Shown here in pieces: positions 27,624 to 36,158 of a stretch of DNA of 64,000 bases. The position numbers and the translations under genes are program-made. This DNA comes from DAIQNV01 sp038748775 (GTDB taxonomy: Bacteria > Planctomycetota > Phycisphaerae > Phycisphaerales > UBA1924): NCBI GenBank assembly GCA_038748775.1, contig JBCDIT010000006.1, positions 1-64,000 on the forward strand, written 5' to 3'. The stretch's first letter is position 1. The number at the start of each line of letters is the position of its first letter. The notes below the pieces were generated by a model. It saw only the letters and a program-made list of their open reading frames with translations. It was not told where the DNA came from and did no database searches.

Positions 27624-28148
27624 ATGAGTGCTATCTCAGCTTCAGGGGGGCCGATGCTGGCGGCACTCCAGCAACGTTTCCAGGGCAGTGGAGGAGGCGG
27701 CTTGTCCTCGCTCCAGCAGCAGTTTGCGCCTCAAGCGCAAGCAAAGCTCCAGTCGTTCGCAGAATCGGCCGGTATCGATCCGTCTCAGTTCACGGACATC
27801 CGTGATCAGATCCAGACGACGGTGTCGGACGTCCAAGCGAACGGGGGAGACGAGGCCGCGGTCAAGGACGCTGTTCGCGGCGTCCTCGAGGACAACGGCG
27901 TCGATACCGAGAAGCTCAAGTCCCAGATGCAGAGCTTCATGTCCGAGTCCGGATTCTCACCGCCGAGCGGTGGGATCTTCGGTGGAGCCAACTTCGGCGG
28001 CGGCTTCCAGTTCAACGGTGTTGGATCTCAGTCCGACGCCCTGAGCTCGCTGTTCGGAAAAAGTGACTCATCCGAATCGGACGAACTGTCACTGCTCCAG
28101 ATGCTCTCGCAAATGCCCAAGGGCAGCGTGATCAACAGCTTCGCGTAA
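27624..28148 (+). CDS. hypothetical protein, Gln/Ser/Gly-rich
   Basis: 174 residues. The start at 27624 follows GAAAGGATG, a good ribosome-binding site. There is no signal peptide. The sequence is low complexity: 'ALQQRFQGSGGGGLSSLQQQF', a short helical middle ('VKDAVRGVLEDNGVDTEKLK') and a Gly/Phe-rich stretch ('GGIFGGANFGGGFQFNG'). I do not recognise a family. A clear terminator follows directly, supporting an independent small transcription unit. Confidence 0.65.
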   Translation: MSAISASGGPMLAALQQRFQGSGGGGLSSLQQQFAPQAQAKLQSFAESAGIDPSQFTDIRDQIQTTVSDVQANGGDEAAVKDAVRGVLEDNGVDTEKLKSQMQSFMSESGFSPPSGGIFGGANFGGGFQFNGVGSQSDALSSLFGKSDSSESDELSLLQMLSQMPKGSVINSFA

Positions 28149-28167
28149 GCTGACATCCTGAGCCAAC

Positions 28168-28190
28168 GCCCGGCGGAGCCGGGCTTTCTC
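28168..28190 (+). terminator. Rho-independent terminator
   Basis: Perfect 7-bp stem GCCCGGC/GCCGGGC with loop GGA, followed by TTTCTC, 19 nt after the stop at 28148. Confidence 0.7.
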
Positions 28191-28230
28191 TCGCTTTTCC
28201 TGCTCCCCGTCGGGCGCTATCTTCCAAACG

Positions 28231-29472
28231 ATGACCGCACGACGCCTCTACCTCGACAACGCCGCGACGACTTTCCCGAAGCCACGGAGCGTCCACGATG
28301 CGATGGCCAAATACGCGACCGACTTAGGGGCATCCCCAGGCCGCGGCTCGTATGCCGAATCGCTCGAGGGCGCCAGGATCATCCGGCGTTGTCGCGAACG
28401 GCTCAACACGCTGATCAACGGCGAGTCGCCCGACCACGTCGTCTTCACGCTCAACACGTCCGATGCGCTCAATCTCGCCATCAAAGGGCTGGTGACGCAC
28501 CGCCGGCGTCGTCTCGCGGAGAAGAACGAAGACCGCCCTGTCCATGTCGTGGCGACCGACATGGACCACAACTCTGTGCTCCGCCCGCTCAACGCCCTGG
28601 CGGCTGATCCGCTCGGCCCTCGCGTGACCTTCACCCGCGTGAAGGCAGACGCCCAGACGGGGCTTGTCGATCCAGGCGCCATCCGCGACGCCATCACCCG
28701 CGACACGGTCCTCGTCGCGATCGTCCATGCTTCCAATGTCACCGGGAGCCTGCAGCCGGCAGACAAGATCGGTCAGGTCTGCCGTGAAATGGGCGTGCCG
28801 CTCTTACTCGATGCGGCCCAGACCGCCGGCAGGCTGCCGATCGACGTGCAGCGCGACGCGATCGACCTGCTCGCGATTCCGGGGCACAAAGCGCTCCTCG
28901 GGCCGCTGGGCACCGCGGCGCTGTACATCCGGCCGGGACTTGAAGATCAAATCGTGACCCAGCGCGAGGGTGGCACCGGCACCGTCTCGGAGGAAGACGT
29001 CCATCCGAGCACCATGCCCGACAAGTACGAGCCGGGTTCGCACAACACCGTCGGCATCGCGGGTCTTAGCGAGGGCCTCGCGTGGCTTCTCGAGCGCACC
29101 GTCGACGTGGTGCGGAACGACGAGGTTGCGTTGAGCACGAGGATCCTCAGTTCGCTCAAGAATACCCAAGCATTCCCAGGACTCCGGCTCCTCGGACCGA
29201 CCGATCCGGACCGCCCGGAGCAGAGGGTGGGGGTCTTTACGTTCTCCCACCAGTCGCTCGACCCGCACGAGATGGCCACCCTGTTGGAGACCGAGTTCAA
29301 CATCTTGTCGCGAGCCGGTATTCACTGTGCGCCCCACGCCCACAATACGATGGGAACGATCGATCGCGGCGGGTCGCTTCGTATTTCACTCGGCCCGTTC
29401 GTCACGCCTCAGGACATCGAGTACACGCTGAACGCGTTGAGCACGCTTTGCACGCAGACCGCGAGTGTGTGA
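28231..29472 (+). CDS. class V aminotransferase, cysteine desulfurase family
   Basis: 413 residues, a PLP enzyme of the NifS/SufS/Csd superfamily. The start 'RLYLDNAATTFPKP' is typical. Then come 'FTLNTSDALNLAIKGL', 'VATDMDHNSVLRPL', 'VLLAIVHASNVTG'-like 'VLVAIVHASNVTGS' and 'LLLDAAQTAGRLPIDV'. The PLP Lys is in 'IPGHKALLGPLG' (near residue 220), and a Cys in 'GIHCAPHAHNTMG' (near 368) sits at the mobile-loop nucleophile position. This fits the family that releases sulfur or selenium from (seleno)cysteine. No suf/isc genes are adjacent, so the acceptor is unknown. Confidence 0.85.
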   Translation: MTARRLYLDNAATTFPKPRSVHDAMAKYATDLGASPGRGSYAESLEGARIIRRCRERLNTLINGESPDHVVFTLNTSDALNLAIKGLVTHRRRRLAEKNEDRPVHVVATDMDHNSVLRPLNALAADPLGPRVTFTRVKADAQTGLVDPGAIRDAITRDTVLVAIVHASNVTGSLQPADKIGQVCREMGVPLLLDAAQTAGRLPIDVQRDAIDLLAIPGHKALLGPLGTAALYIRPGLEDQIVTQREGGTGTVSEEDVHPSTMPDKYEPGSHNTVGIAGLSEGLAWLLERTVDVVRNDEVALSTRILSSLKNTQAFPGLRLLGPTDPDRPEQRVGVFTFSHQSLDPHEMATLLETEFNILSRAGIHCAPHAHNTMGTIDRGGSLRISLGPFVTPQDIEYTLNALSTLCTQTASV

Positions 29473-29489
29473 GTCGGTTGCGGGTGCTG

Positions 29490-29605
29490 GGTGCCGTGAT
29501 TGGAGCGAAGCTCCAGCCACGAACGCTACTGCCCCGCTGGGCTGACATCATCGTTGGACTGGCACCATCCGTTCGTGGGCTTCGCTTCGCTCAGACCACG
29601 GCACC
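29490..29605. repeat. imperfect inverted repeat, MITE-like
   Basis: Left arm 29490-29525 (GGTGCCGTGATTGGAGCGAA...CCACGAACG) and right arm 29570-29605 (complement GGTGCCGTGGTCTGAGCGAA...CCACGAACG) are 36 bp each, separated by 44 bp. The arms share both ends and the GAGCGAAG core. The element lies between the aminotransferase and gltS genes, contains no gene and could fold into one long hairpin. Confidence 0.6.
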
Positions 29606-29690
29606 TGAACCGAGTGCTCGCAGCACGCGGAGCATCTAGACCGCTCGCGCCTCAGTTGATGGCTGCGGCGGCTTCGTTACGCTCGTGGCT

Positions 29691-30890
29691 ATGGAACTCT
29701 CCGCCTTCGACGCGTTCACTGCCGGCATGATCACGCTCTTGCTGGGCAAGAGCCTGACGAAGCACTTCAAACTACTTCAAGAGTTCAACATCCCCGAACC
29801 TGTGGTGGGGGGGCTCGCGGTCTCGGGCGTCTTCGCGCTCGTTTACTTCTTGGGTGGCGTCGAGATCACGATGGACCTCGCCGTCCGCGATGCACTGATC
29901 CTCTACTTCTTCACGTCGATCGGGCTCAACGCCAAGCTCTCCACGCTGCTCAATGGCGGAAAGGGGCTGGTGATCGTGCTCGGGCTCACCATCGGGTACA
30001 TGCTCCTTCAGAACGTGCTCGGGACGCTTGCGGTCACCATCGCCGGTAAACCAGCCGCGGCCGGCGTGTTGGGTGGAACCGCTTCGTTCATCGGTGGCCA
30101 CGGCACGGCTATCGCCTGGTCGCCCCGCATCGCAGAGGACTTCGGCGTCGAGGGGGCGGGCGAATTCGGGATCGCGTGCGCCACACTGGGCCTCATCGCG
30201 GCCAGCCTCAGCGGTGGACCCATCGCCAAGATCCTCATCCAGCGTTTCAACCTCAAGCCCAAGGTGGAAGAAACGCCCATCATGAGTGAGACGTTCGAGA
30301 AACAGCCCGAGACACAGATCGACTATGTCGAAGTCGTCCGGGCGCTGCTCGCTCTGCACGTCGCGATGGGGATGGGGATCGCGTTGAGCCAGGTGATCGG
30401 GCGGCTCGGACTGACGCTTCCGACTTTCGTCCCCTGCCTGATCTGCGGGATCGTGCTGACGAACATCGTCCCGGCTGCGCTTCCCAAAGTCCCCTGGCCG
30501 GCGGGACGGCCGGCGATGGGCCTGATCGGCGACGTGGCGCTAGGCGTGTTCCTCTCGATGTCGCTCATGGATCTCAAGCTCTGGACACTCTTCGCGATGC
30601 TCGGGCCGATTCTGATCGTTCTTGCGGTTCAACTGGTCGGCATCCTGACCTACATCTTCTTCGTGGTCTTCCCGCTGACGGGCAAGGACTACGACGCCGC
30701 GGTGACCAGCGCCGGGTTCGCCGGGTTTGGTCTCGGCGCGACCCCCACGGCACTGGCCAACATGAACGCCGTGGTGCAAAAACACGGGGCGGCGCCTCAG
30801 GCGTTCTTGGTGATACCTCTGGTCGGCGCGTTCTTCGTCGACCTGGCCAACGCGATCATCATCCCGCTCGTGCTCAACGTGGTTGGGTAG
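29691..30890 (+). CDS. gltS: sodium/glutamate symporter
   Basis: 399 residues, polytopic. About ten hydrophobic segments cover the protein, with the GltS signatures 'LQEFNIPEPVVGGLAVS', 'FFTSIGLNAKLSTLL', 'GGTASFIGGHGTAIAW', the matching second-half motif 'AGFAGFGLGATPTALANMNAV' and 'FLVIPLVGAFFVDLAN'. GltS takes up glutamate with Na+ across the inner membrane, and the two inverted halves each carry a Gly-rich re-entrant loop. ATG 29691 is chosen over the GTG two codons upstream. It appears monocistronic, with inverted repeats on both sides of the neighbourhood. Confidence 0.93.
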   Translation: MELSAFDAFTAGMITLLLGKSLTKHFKLLQEFNIPEPVVGGLAVSGVFALVYFLGGVEITMDLAVRDALILYFFTSIGLNAKLSTLLNGGKGLVIVLGLTIGYMLLQNVLGTLAVTIAGKPAAAGVLGGTASFIGGHGTAIAWSPRIAEDFGVEGAGEFGIACATLGLIAASLSGGPIAKILIQRFNLKPKVEETPIMSETFEKQPETQIDYVEVVRALLALHVAMGMGIALSQVIGRLGLTLPTFVPCLICGIVLTNIVPAALPKVPWPAGRPAMGLIGDVALGVFLSMSLMDLKLWTLFAMLGPILIVLAVQLVGILTYIFFVVFPLTGKDYDAAVTSAGFAGFGLGATPTALANMNAVVQKHGAAPQAFLVIPLVGAFFVDLANAIIIPLVLNVVG

Positions 30891-31080
30891 TGCATTCAGG
30901 ATTTTGCCCAGTATTGGCAATTTTGGAACACTCGCGGGATCTCTGGGCACTCCGAAGAACGGATGGCCAATGGCGTCTGGGGTTGGGGAATCGCAGAAGC
31001 CACCGGAGATCTCGGAGAACACGGAACAGTTCGCGACCAACCCGGGTTATCGATCCGACCGCACCCGGAGGATCGACGAA

Positions 31081-32219
31081 TGCGACGTGTGAACCGAGGC
31101 CTTACGGCCTTCGCTGCTCTTTTTGCGACCGTCACGACCGGGTCCTTGGCCCAGGTCATCGATGCGTTCGACCCCCGGGGCATCTACCACAACGTCTTCG
31201 ATGGCGGGTTCTCGGGCACCGAGTGGTTCCAGGTCATCGAGATCCCGGGTACCGACCGCTTCCGAGTCGCCGACATCTTCGGTGGCGGGTTCAACGCGAA
31301 CATCTCGGACTCTGGAACCGTGACGCTCGACGGCGGTGTCGGAGCCGGTGCGTTCATCGACGACGACTCATGGGTGATCGAGCCAACGCTCGGCGGGACA
31401 CCCTTCATCTTCGACAACGTTCGGGCGCCCGACACCGGACCGGAGTTCGGGTTGCAACTCGACTCACCGGTCGCGGCCAACCCGCTCCTTGCCGGCACCT
31501 GGCAGAGCCTGACTCAGAGGCTCGACCCTCGGACAGGTGACATCACCAGCGGCGCAACCGAAACCATCGCCATCGACGTTGACGGAACGACCTTCCGCAT
31601 CACCGACCCCGGAGGCGCGTTCTTTCAGGGCGTGGCCGAGTCCCCGAACGACATCCGGTTCCGATTCCTCACACCCGAACCATCCGACCCACGATTCCAG
31701 TCGTTCGAAGGGTCGGACATCAACTTTCCACAGAACATGATCGGTCAGGTCGAGATCGAGACCATCAACGACTTCAGCGCGATCTTCTTGCTGCAAAGCC
31801 GCGATCCGCTCGGGAGCCAGGACCAACTGGCCTTTCGCTTCACCGCGTCGAGGGTCGACCCGCTGCCGTTCGGCGACGTCACAGGCAACAGGATTCTGAA
31901 TACTGCCGACCTCACCGCTCTCAACGCTCAGATCGGATTGGTGGCGACGGATGACGAGTTCAACATCGCGGCCGACCTTGACGGCGACGACGACGTCGAT
32001 GCCGACGACGCGGCGATCCTCGACGACCTGCTCGATTTCCCTTGCACCGTCGCCGACCTCGAAGAGCCGTTCGGGGTTATCGATCTCACCGATCTCGACG
32101 CGTTCATCCGGGCGTTCCTCGCGTCGGACCCTGCGGCAGACTTCGCGTTCCCCTTCGGCGTGATCGACCTGACGGACATCGACACTTTTATGGTTGTGTT
32201 CCTCGCGGGCTGTCCGTAG
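31081..32219 (+). CDS. exported protein with dockerin-like repeats and Phycisphaerae-type C-terminal tail
   Basis: 378 residues. A signal peptide ('RGLTAFAALFATVTTGSLAQ') is followed by a beta-rich region to about residue 255. A type-I dockerin/EF-hand-like segment comes next: 'GDVTGNRILNTADLTALNA' and 'NIAADLDGDDDVDADDAAIL', with Asp/Asn ladders suited to Ca2+. The C-terminal 55 residues hold two copies of 'PFGVIDLTD(L/I)D.F...FLA' and end in 'AGCP'. The same tail closes the protein at 43131. These tails are thought to be surface-attachment or sorting modules in this group; that is family knowledge plus inference. Confidence 0.8.
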
Positions 32220-32249
32220 AAGCCGGGGGCGTAGTTCGCTTGACCTCAG

Positions 32250-32413
32250 GCGACAACCAACGAGCGCGCGCTGCGAGCAAGGGATCTCCTCCGCCTCCAT
32301 TCCTCTGGTCGCTTGGCTTCTCGTGCGCCATCGAGCAACGAAGGGCCGCGAGGCCAAGAAGAACGCTCTGCTTGGGAGGGCCCTTGCTCGCGCTGCGGGC
32401 TCGTTGACATCGC
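32250..32413. repeat. inverted repeat element, MITE-like
   Basis: Left arm 32250-32283 (GCGACAACCAACGAGC...GCGAGCAAGGG) pairs with right arm 32381-32413 (CCCTTGCTCGC...GCTCGTTGACATCGC). The inner 11 bp are perfect and outer parts imperfect. Inner sequences (CTTGGCTTCTCG and CGCGAGGCCAAG) pair again, so the 164 bp can form one long stem. CCCTTGCTCGCGCTGCGGGC-type elements are familiar as dispersed non-coding repeats in planctomycetes (from memory, not checked). It separates convergent genes. Confidence 0.6.
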
Positions 32414-32462
32414 AACGCTCTCAAACACGGCACGTCACCCGCTACGAGTTCACTTCGGGGCT

Positions 32463-32744
32463 TTAGAGGGACGTCAGGTTGCCCACCCATGCGGCGGTCA
32501 GGATGTAGAGCGACATCGATAGAAGCACGATGAACACCGCAACGCGGAACTTCGACCGGAGGTTGATCGCGGCGAGAGCGGTGGCGACGAACGTCGCGCC
32601 GACGACCGGAAAGATGGGTATCCAGGTTCCGATCCAAGCGGGGTTATGTCTGGTTTGGATCCCGTTGACGATGTGGACAGACACTATTCCTGCGAGCATG
32701 CCGATCAACACGAGCACGTCGAGAACCACGCGGCGGTTGCTCAC
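32463..32744 (-). CDS. small integral membrane protein
   Basis: 93 residues starting at GTG 32744, whose first bases overlap the phoU stop (GTGA), so translation is coupled to phoU. Three hydrophobic helices cover most of it ('VVLDVLVLIGMLAGIVSVHIV', 'IPIFPVVGATFVATALAAI', 'VAVFIVLLSMSLYILTAAWV'). No family recognised. Co-translation suggests a link to phosphate sensing or uptake, but pst genes are not in the window. Confidence 0.7.
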   Translation of the reverse strand: MSNRRVVLDVLVLIGMLAGIVSVHIVNGIQTRHNPAWIGTWIPIFPVVGATFVATALAAINLRSKFRVAVFIVLLSMSLYILTAAWVGNLTSL

Positions 32745-33460
32745 CCGGCGCCCCGCTCTTCGATCTTCTTCTCTACCCACTTCCCGTCGGCGTGACGCAC
32801 GATGAAGCCGGTCGCCTCCCAGATCACCTGCTCCGCGACGTTGGTCGCGTGATCTGCGATCAGGATGCACTGGCTCGTGACCTCGTGCAGGTCGAACGCG
32901 AGGTCAACGCCCATGTCCCCGGCCGCTACCGAGGCTTCGGCCTGACGCAGAATCTCAGCCTTGAACAGCCCGATGGTGTCCTGTTGTTTCAAGACGAGCC
33001 GCGCGAGGGTCGCGTCGCTTTCATCGAACGCCTTGGCCATATCGCGGACGATGCCGATCACCGAGTTGGTCATCACGCGCGTGGTCGCCGGGAGCTGGAC
33101 GGGCGAGCCGCTGATGTTGAGCACCCGCTCGGCGATCGTCACCGCGGCGTCAGCGATGCGCTCGTACTCGTTGTTGACCTTGACGCAGGTCAGGATCCGG
33201 CGGAGTTGCATCGCCTCGAGGGGCAACGCCTGAGCCGCGACGGTGGTCAGGAGTTCGACCGCCCTCCGCTCGACCTCGACATCGGTGTCATCGATCTCAT
33301 CGTCGACGTCGATGACCTCCTGGGCCCGGTCGCGATCGTGGGTGAAGAACGCGTCGAAAGCCGCGTTGACCGCTTTCCGCATTCTCTGGCCCTGCTCTCG
33401 GAGCAGGCCCTCGCGGATTCCCGCCAACTCGGTCTCAAACGCTTGTTCGGTCAACGACAT
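32741..33460 (-). CDS. phoU: phosphate signalling complex protein PhoU
   Basis: 239 residues forming two tandem PhoU helical bundles. The first has 'MRKAVNAAFDAFFTHDRDRAQEVIDVDDEIDDTDVEVE' and 'LRRILTCVKVNNEYERIADAAVTIAE'; the second has 'DMAKAFDESDATLARLVLKQQDTI' and 'LHEVTSQCILIADHATNVAEQVIW'. The E-x3-D/D-x-A-x-N metal-cluster motifs 'NNEYERIAD' and 'ADHATNVAE' are present. PhoU links the Pst transporter to the PhoR kinase and represses the Pho response. Here it stands apart from pst genes, with only a small membrane protein downstream. Confidence 0.92.
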   Translation of the reverse strand: MSLTEQAFETELAGIREGLLREQGQRMRKAVNAAFDAFFTHDRDRAQEVIDVDDEIDDTDVEVERRAVELLTTVAAQALPLEAMQLRRILTCVKVNNEYERIADAAVTIAERVLNISGSPVQLPATTRVMTNSVIGIVRDMAKAFDESDATLARLVLKQQDTIGLFKAEILRQAEASVAAGDMGVDLAFDLHEVTSQCILIADHATNVAEQVIWEATGFIVRHADGKWVEKKIEERGAG

Positions 33461-33826
33461 GGAACACTCCGCTTCTGGGCCATCTCAGCATCGTAACCGA
33501 GCACGGCCCCCCGTCGGGAATATCCCTTGCCGGGGGGTGATTGAACTTCGGCCATGCCACGATTTCCGGGACAATCCGAGGCTTCGACCGGTCCGAGCAA
33601 GGACCGCAAGGACCCGAAGCAGGCCAATCTCGTCGGCATGGGGCTCGCCCTGTTCTAGGGCTCGGAGCCGTGCCGGCGTCGAGAGCGACGCCGCGCGTGT
33701 CACTCCCGTTTTTCCAGCTGCATTGAACCGACTCCTCTGCCGGTGATCCCTCGCGACCGCTGAGGCCCCGGCGATGGCTATCGCCGCGCGTCCACGCGTC
33801 GGCGTCCGATCAAGGACTGCATTTTT
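33461..33826. other. intergenic region with a GC-rich hairpin
   Basis: 366 bp upstream of divergent phoU and the gene at 33827. It contains a hairpin at 33507-33537 (outer CCCCCC/GGGGGG, inner GGGA-ATA-TCCC) about 47 nt upstream of the phoU start. No convincing Pho-box direct repeats, RNA gene or open frame with protein-like composition is seen. Confidence 0.4.
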
Positions 33827-34207
33827 ATGGACATTCGATTCGTCACCCGCAACGTGCACGCGTTTCTCGACTACCCCGTCGCCCTGGCCCTGATGGGGCT
33901 CCCGTTCGCCCTCGGGCTCGGGGAATCGGGCCCGCTCGCCCTCTGGCTCTCGGTGGCCACCGGCGTCGCGGCGCTGCTCCTCACCGTGCTCACCGACCAC
34001 CGAACCGGGCTGTTCCGCGTGATTCCCTACAAGGCCCACGTCGGTGTAGACGCCCTCGTCGGGGCCACGTTCCTCGTCGCCCCGTTTGCCCTGGGATTTG
34101 GCGGGATCGACGCGTGGTACTACTGGCTGAACGGCGCCGCGGTCGCGGTCGTCGTCGCCCTCCACAAGACCACGCCGGCCGACGGGGCCGAGAGCCAGCC
34201 CGTCTGA
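33827..34207 (+). CDS. SPW-repeat-like small membrane protein
   Basis: 126 residues with four hydrophobic helices in two similar halves: 'VHAFLDYPVALALMGLPFALGLG' with 'LALWLSVATGVAALLLTVLTDH', then 'AHVGVDALVGATFLVAPFALGFG' with 'DAWYYWLNGAAVAVVVAL'. The half-repeat 'D....L...L..PFALGFG......W.....G' recalls the SPW repeat of small bacterial membrane proteins of unknown function. ATG start after an AT-rich ATTTTT stretch. It precedes eno by 107 bp on the same strand. Confidence 0.7.
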   Translation: MDIRFVTRNVHAFLDYPVALALMGLPFALGLGESGPLALWLSVATGVAALLLTVLTDHRTGLFRVIPYKAHVGVDALVGATFLVAPFALGFGGIDAWYYWLNGAAVAVVVALHKTTPADGAESQPV

Positions 34208-34314
34208 CCAACATCCGTGGGCCGGGAGGCCGGCCTACGGCGTTTGACCTCGGTATCCTCCCGTCGCCCCATCGGATAGGGGCCAGACTGAGATACCACA
34301 CCGGGAGGCAGACC

Positions 34315-35613
34315 ATGAGCTTCGGCATCGAAATCGTTCACGCCCGCCAGATCCTCGATTCGCGTGGGAACCCGACTGTCGAGGTCGAGGTTGGCCTCGA
34401 GTCGGGCGTCATCGGCCGGGCCGCGGTGCCCTCGGGGGCGTCGACGGGCGAGAACGAGGCGGTTGAGCTCCGCGACGGCGACAAGGCCTACTACATGGGC
34501 AAGTCGGTCAACCAGGCCGTCGAGAACGTCATCACCCGGATCTACCCCGCGATCGAGTCGATGGACGCCCGCGATCAGGCGGGCATCGACCAGGAGATGA
34601 TCGAGCTCGACGGAACCGAGAACAAGGGCGAATTGGGCGCGAACGCGGTCCTGGGCGTCTCGATGGCGGTCGCCAAAGCCGCGGCTGAGGGCTCGGGGCT
34701 GCCCCTGTACCGCTACCTGGGCGGCACCAACGCCAAGACCCTGCCCGTCCCGATGCTCAACATCCTCAACGGGGGCAAGCACGCCGACAACACCGTCGAC
34801 TTCCAGGAGTTCATGATCCAGCCCTGGGGCTTCGACGACTTCCACGAGGCGCTTCGCGCCGGCGTTGAGATATATCACACGCTCAAGAAGGTCCTCAAGG
34901 AGCGGGGCCTCTCGACCGCGGTCGGTGACGAGGGCGGCTTCGCCCCCAACCTCGAGAACAACGAGGATGCCCTGAAGGTCTGTGAAGAGGCCACCGACAA
35001 GGCCGGCTACAAGTGGGGCGAGCAGATTTTCGTTGCTCTCGACCCCGCCACCTCGGAGCTCTGGAACGAAGCGGAGAAAGACGGCAAGACCGGCTACAAG
35101 TTCTTCAGCTCGACGCAGGAGGTCATCTCGACCGACGACCTGATCAGCATCTGGGCCGACTGGGCCAGCAAGTACCCGATCCGCTCGATCGAAGACGGGC
35201 TGGCTGAGAACGACTGGGAAGGCTGGTCGAAGCTGGTCGCCAAGCTGGGCGACAAGGTCCAGCTCGTGGGCGACGACCTGCTCGTGACCAACAAGAAGTT
35301 TGTCGAGCGGGCGATCACGGAGAAGGCCGCGAATGCGGTGCTGGTGAAGGTGAACCAGATCGGCTCGTTGACCGAAACGTTCGAAACGGTCGACACGGCG
35401 ATGCGGAACGGGATGAGCGCCGTGCTGAGCCACCGCTCGGGCGAGACCGAGGACTCGACGATCGCTGACCTTGCTGTTGCGACGAACTGCGGTCAGATCA
35501 AGACGGGGGCGCCGGCTCGGAGTGACCGGAACGCGAAGTACAACCAGTTGCTGAGGATTGCGGAGGAGCTGGGGGATACGGCGGAGTATGGGGCGGGGAC
35601 TTGGATGAGGTGA
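34315..35613 (+). CDS. eno: enolase
   Basis: Converts 2-phosphoglycerate to phosphoenolpyruvate. 432 residues, the standard length. Signatures: 'ARQILDSRGNPTVEVEV', 'PSGASTGENEAVELRDGD', 'NGGKHADNTVDFQEFM', 'TAVGDEGGFAPNLENN', the metal ligands in 'ALDPATSE', 'SIEDGLAENDWEGW' and 'LVGDDLLVTN', catalytic Lys in 'LVKVNQIGSLTET' and 'SHRSGETEDSTIADLAV'. The start at 34315 follows GGGAGG 7 nt upstream. Codon use is strongly biased to C- and G-ending codons, as expected for a highly expressed gene. Confidence 0.97.
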   Translation: MSFGIEIVHARQILDSRGNPTVEVEVGLESGVIGRAAVPSGASTGENEAVELRDGDKAYYMGKSVNQAVENVITRIYPAIESMDARDQAGIDQEMIELDGTENKGELGANAVLGVSMAVAKAAAEGSGLPLYRYLGGTNAKTLPVPMLNILNGGKHADNTVDFQEFMIQPWGFDDFHEALRAGVEIYHTLKKVLKERGLSTAVGDEGGFAPNLENNEDALKVCEEATDKAGYKWGEQIFVALDPATSELWNEAEKDGKTGYKFFSSTQEVISTDDLISIWADWASKYPIRSIEDGLAENDWEGWSKLVAKLGDKVQLVGDDLLVTNKKFVERAITEKAANAVLVKVNQIGSLTETFETVDTAMRNGMSAVLSHRSGETEDSTIADLAVATNCGQIKTGAPARSDRNAKYNQLLRIAEELGDTAEYGAGTWMR

Positions 35614-35887
35614 GGTCGCTCAGCACCCAGATCGTGTCTGTTGACTCCAGTCGTGGTAGGTGTCTGCTGACGACGGCGAGCTTGAGCATGGCCATGTAAT
35701 GTACGGGCAGCTTCTTGCGTGCCCAGGCGTCGGTTGTGCTTGAGCCGGCCGACGCATCCGCGTGAAGTGACGCCTCTCTAGCTTGTCGATGGAAGGTAGA
35801 GGCAACGCCGTGATTGTGGAGCCACCGAACGGTTGGCTGATCGGGTCGGTCAAGGGCATCGAGTCCTCCGTGCACACGGAGACCGGA
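35614..35887. other. non-coding stretch downstream of eno
   Basis: About 270 bp with atypical, less GC-biased composition than the flanking genes. Short open frames on the minus strand exist but none is protein-like over its full length. Together with the neighbouring remnants it looks like decayed sequence. Confidence 0.4.
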
Positions 35888-36156
35888 TCAGAGGCTAGCG
35901 ATCTGACGACCCGGCGATGCTCCGGCTGACACGACACAGGTTGCCTTTCGGGCCAACCTGTGGCAACCGCAATCCGGAGCCCCCGGTGACGCCGAAGGAA
36001 TGGCACACGGCTGAACCCGATGCACCGACGGATCGTGGGGTCGATCTTGCCTGAGGGATGGATGTCGGCGGTGGAGGGGTTGAGCACCACCCAGCACACG
36101 CGGCGGAGGTCCGGGGTCCAGACACGGCGGAGCGCGAAGCGGTAGTTCGCAGCTTT
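35888..36156 (-). pseudogene. DUF1643 family gene remnant
   Basis: The minus strand encodes 'YRFALRRVWTPDLRRVCWVVLNPSTAD' and 'DPTIRRCIGFSR', the clear core of DUF1643 proteins. After that the similarity jumps to another frame ('FGVTGGSGLRLPQVG'), and the C-terminal half of the family is missing. No start codon precedes the core in frame apart from overlap with the methyltransferase gene. A frameshifted and truncated remnant is the best explanation. The function of the intact family is unknown. Confidence 0.6.
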
Positions 36157-36158
36157 GG

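Noticed and set aside
30904..30924. Small TTGCC/GGCAA hairpin followed by TTTT after gltS
   Set aside because: Only a five-base-pair stem with weak predicted stability; could be chance.
33485..34165. Minus-strand open frame of about 226 codons upstream of phoU
   Set aside because: It runs through a GC-rich intergenic hairpin and antisense to the SPW-like gene; charged low-complexity translation without motifs.
34120..35433. Minus-strand open frame of about 437 codons opposite eno
   Set aside because: Strong C/G-ending codon bias in eno removes stop codons from the opposite strand; the translation is not protein-like.
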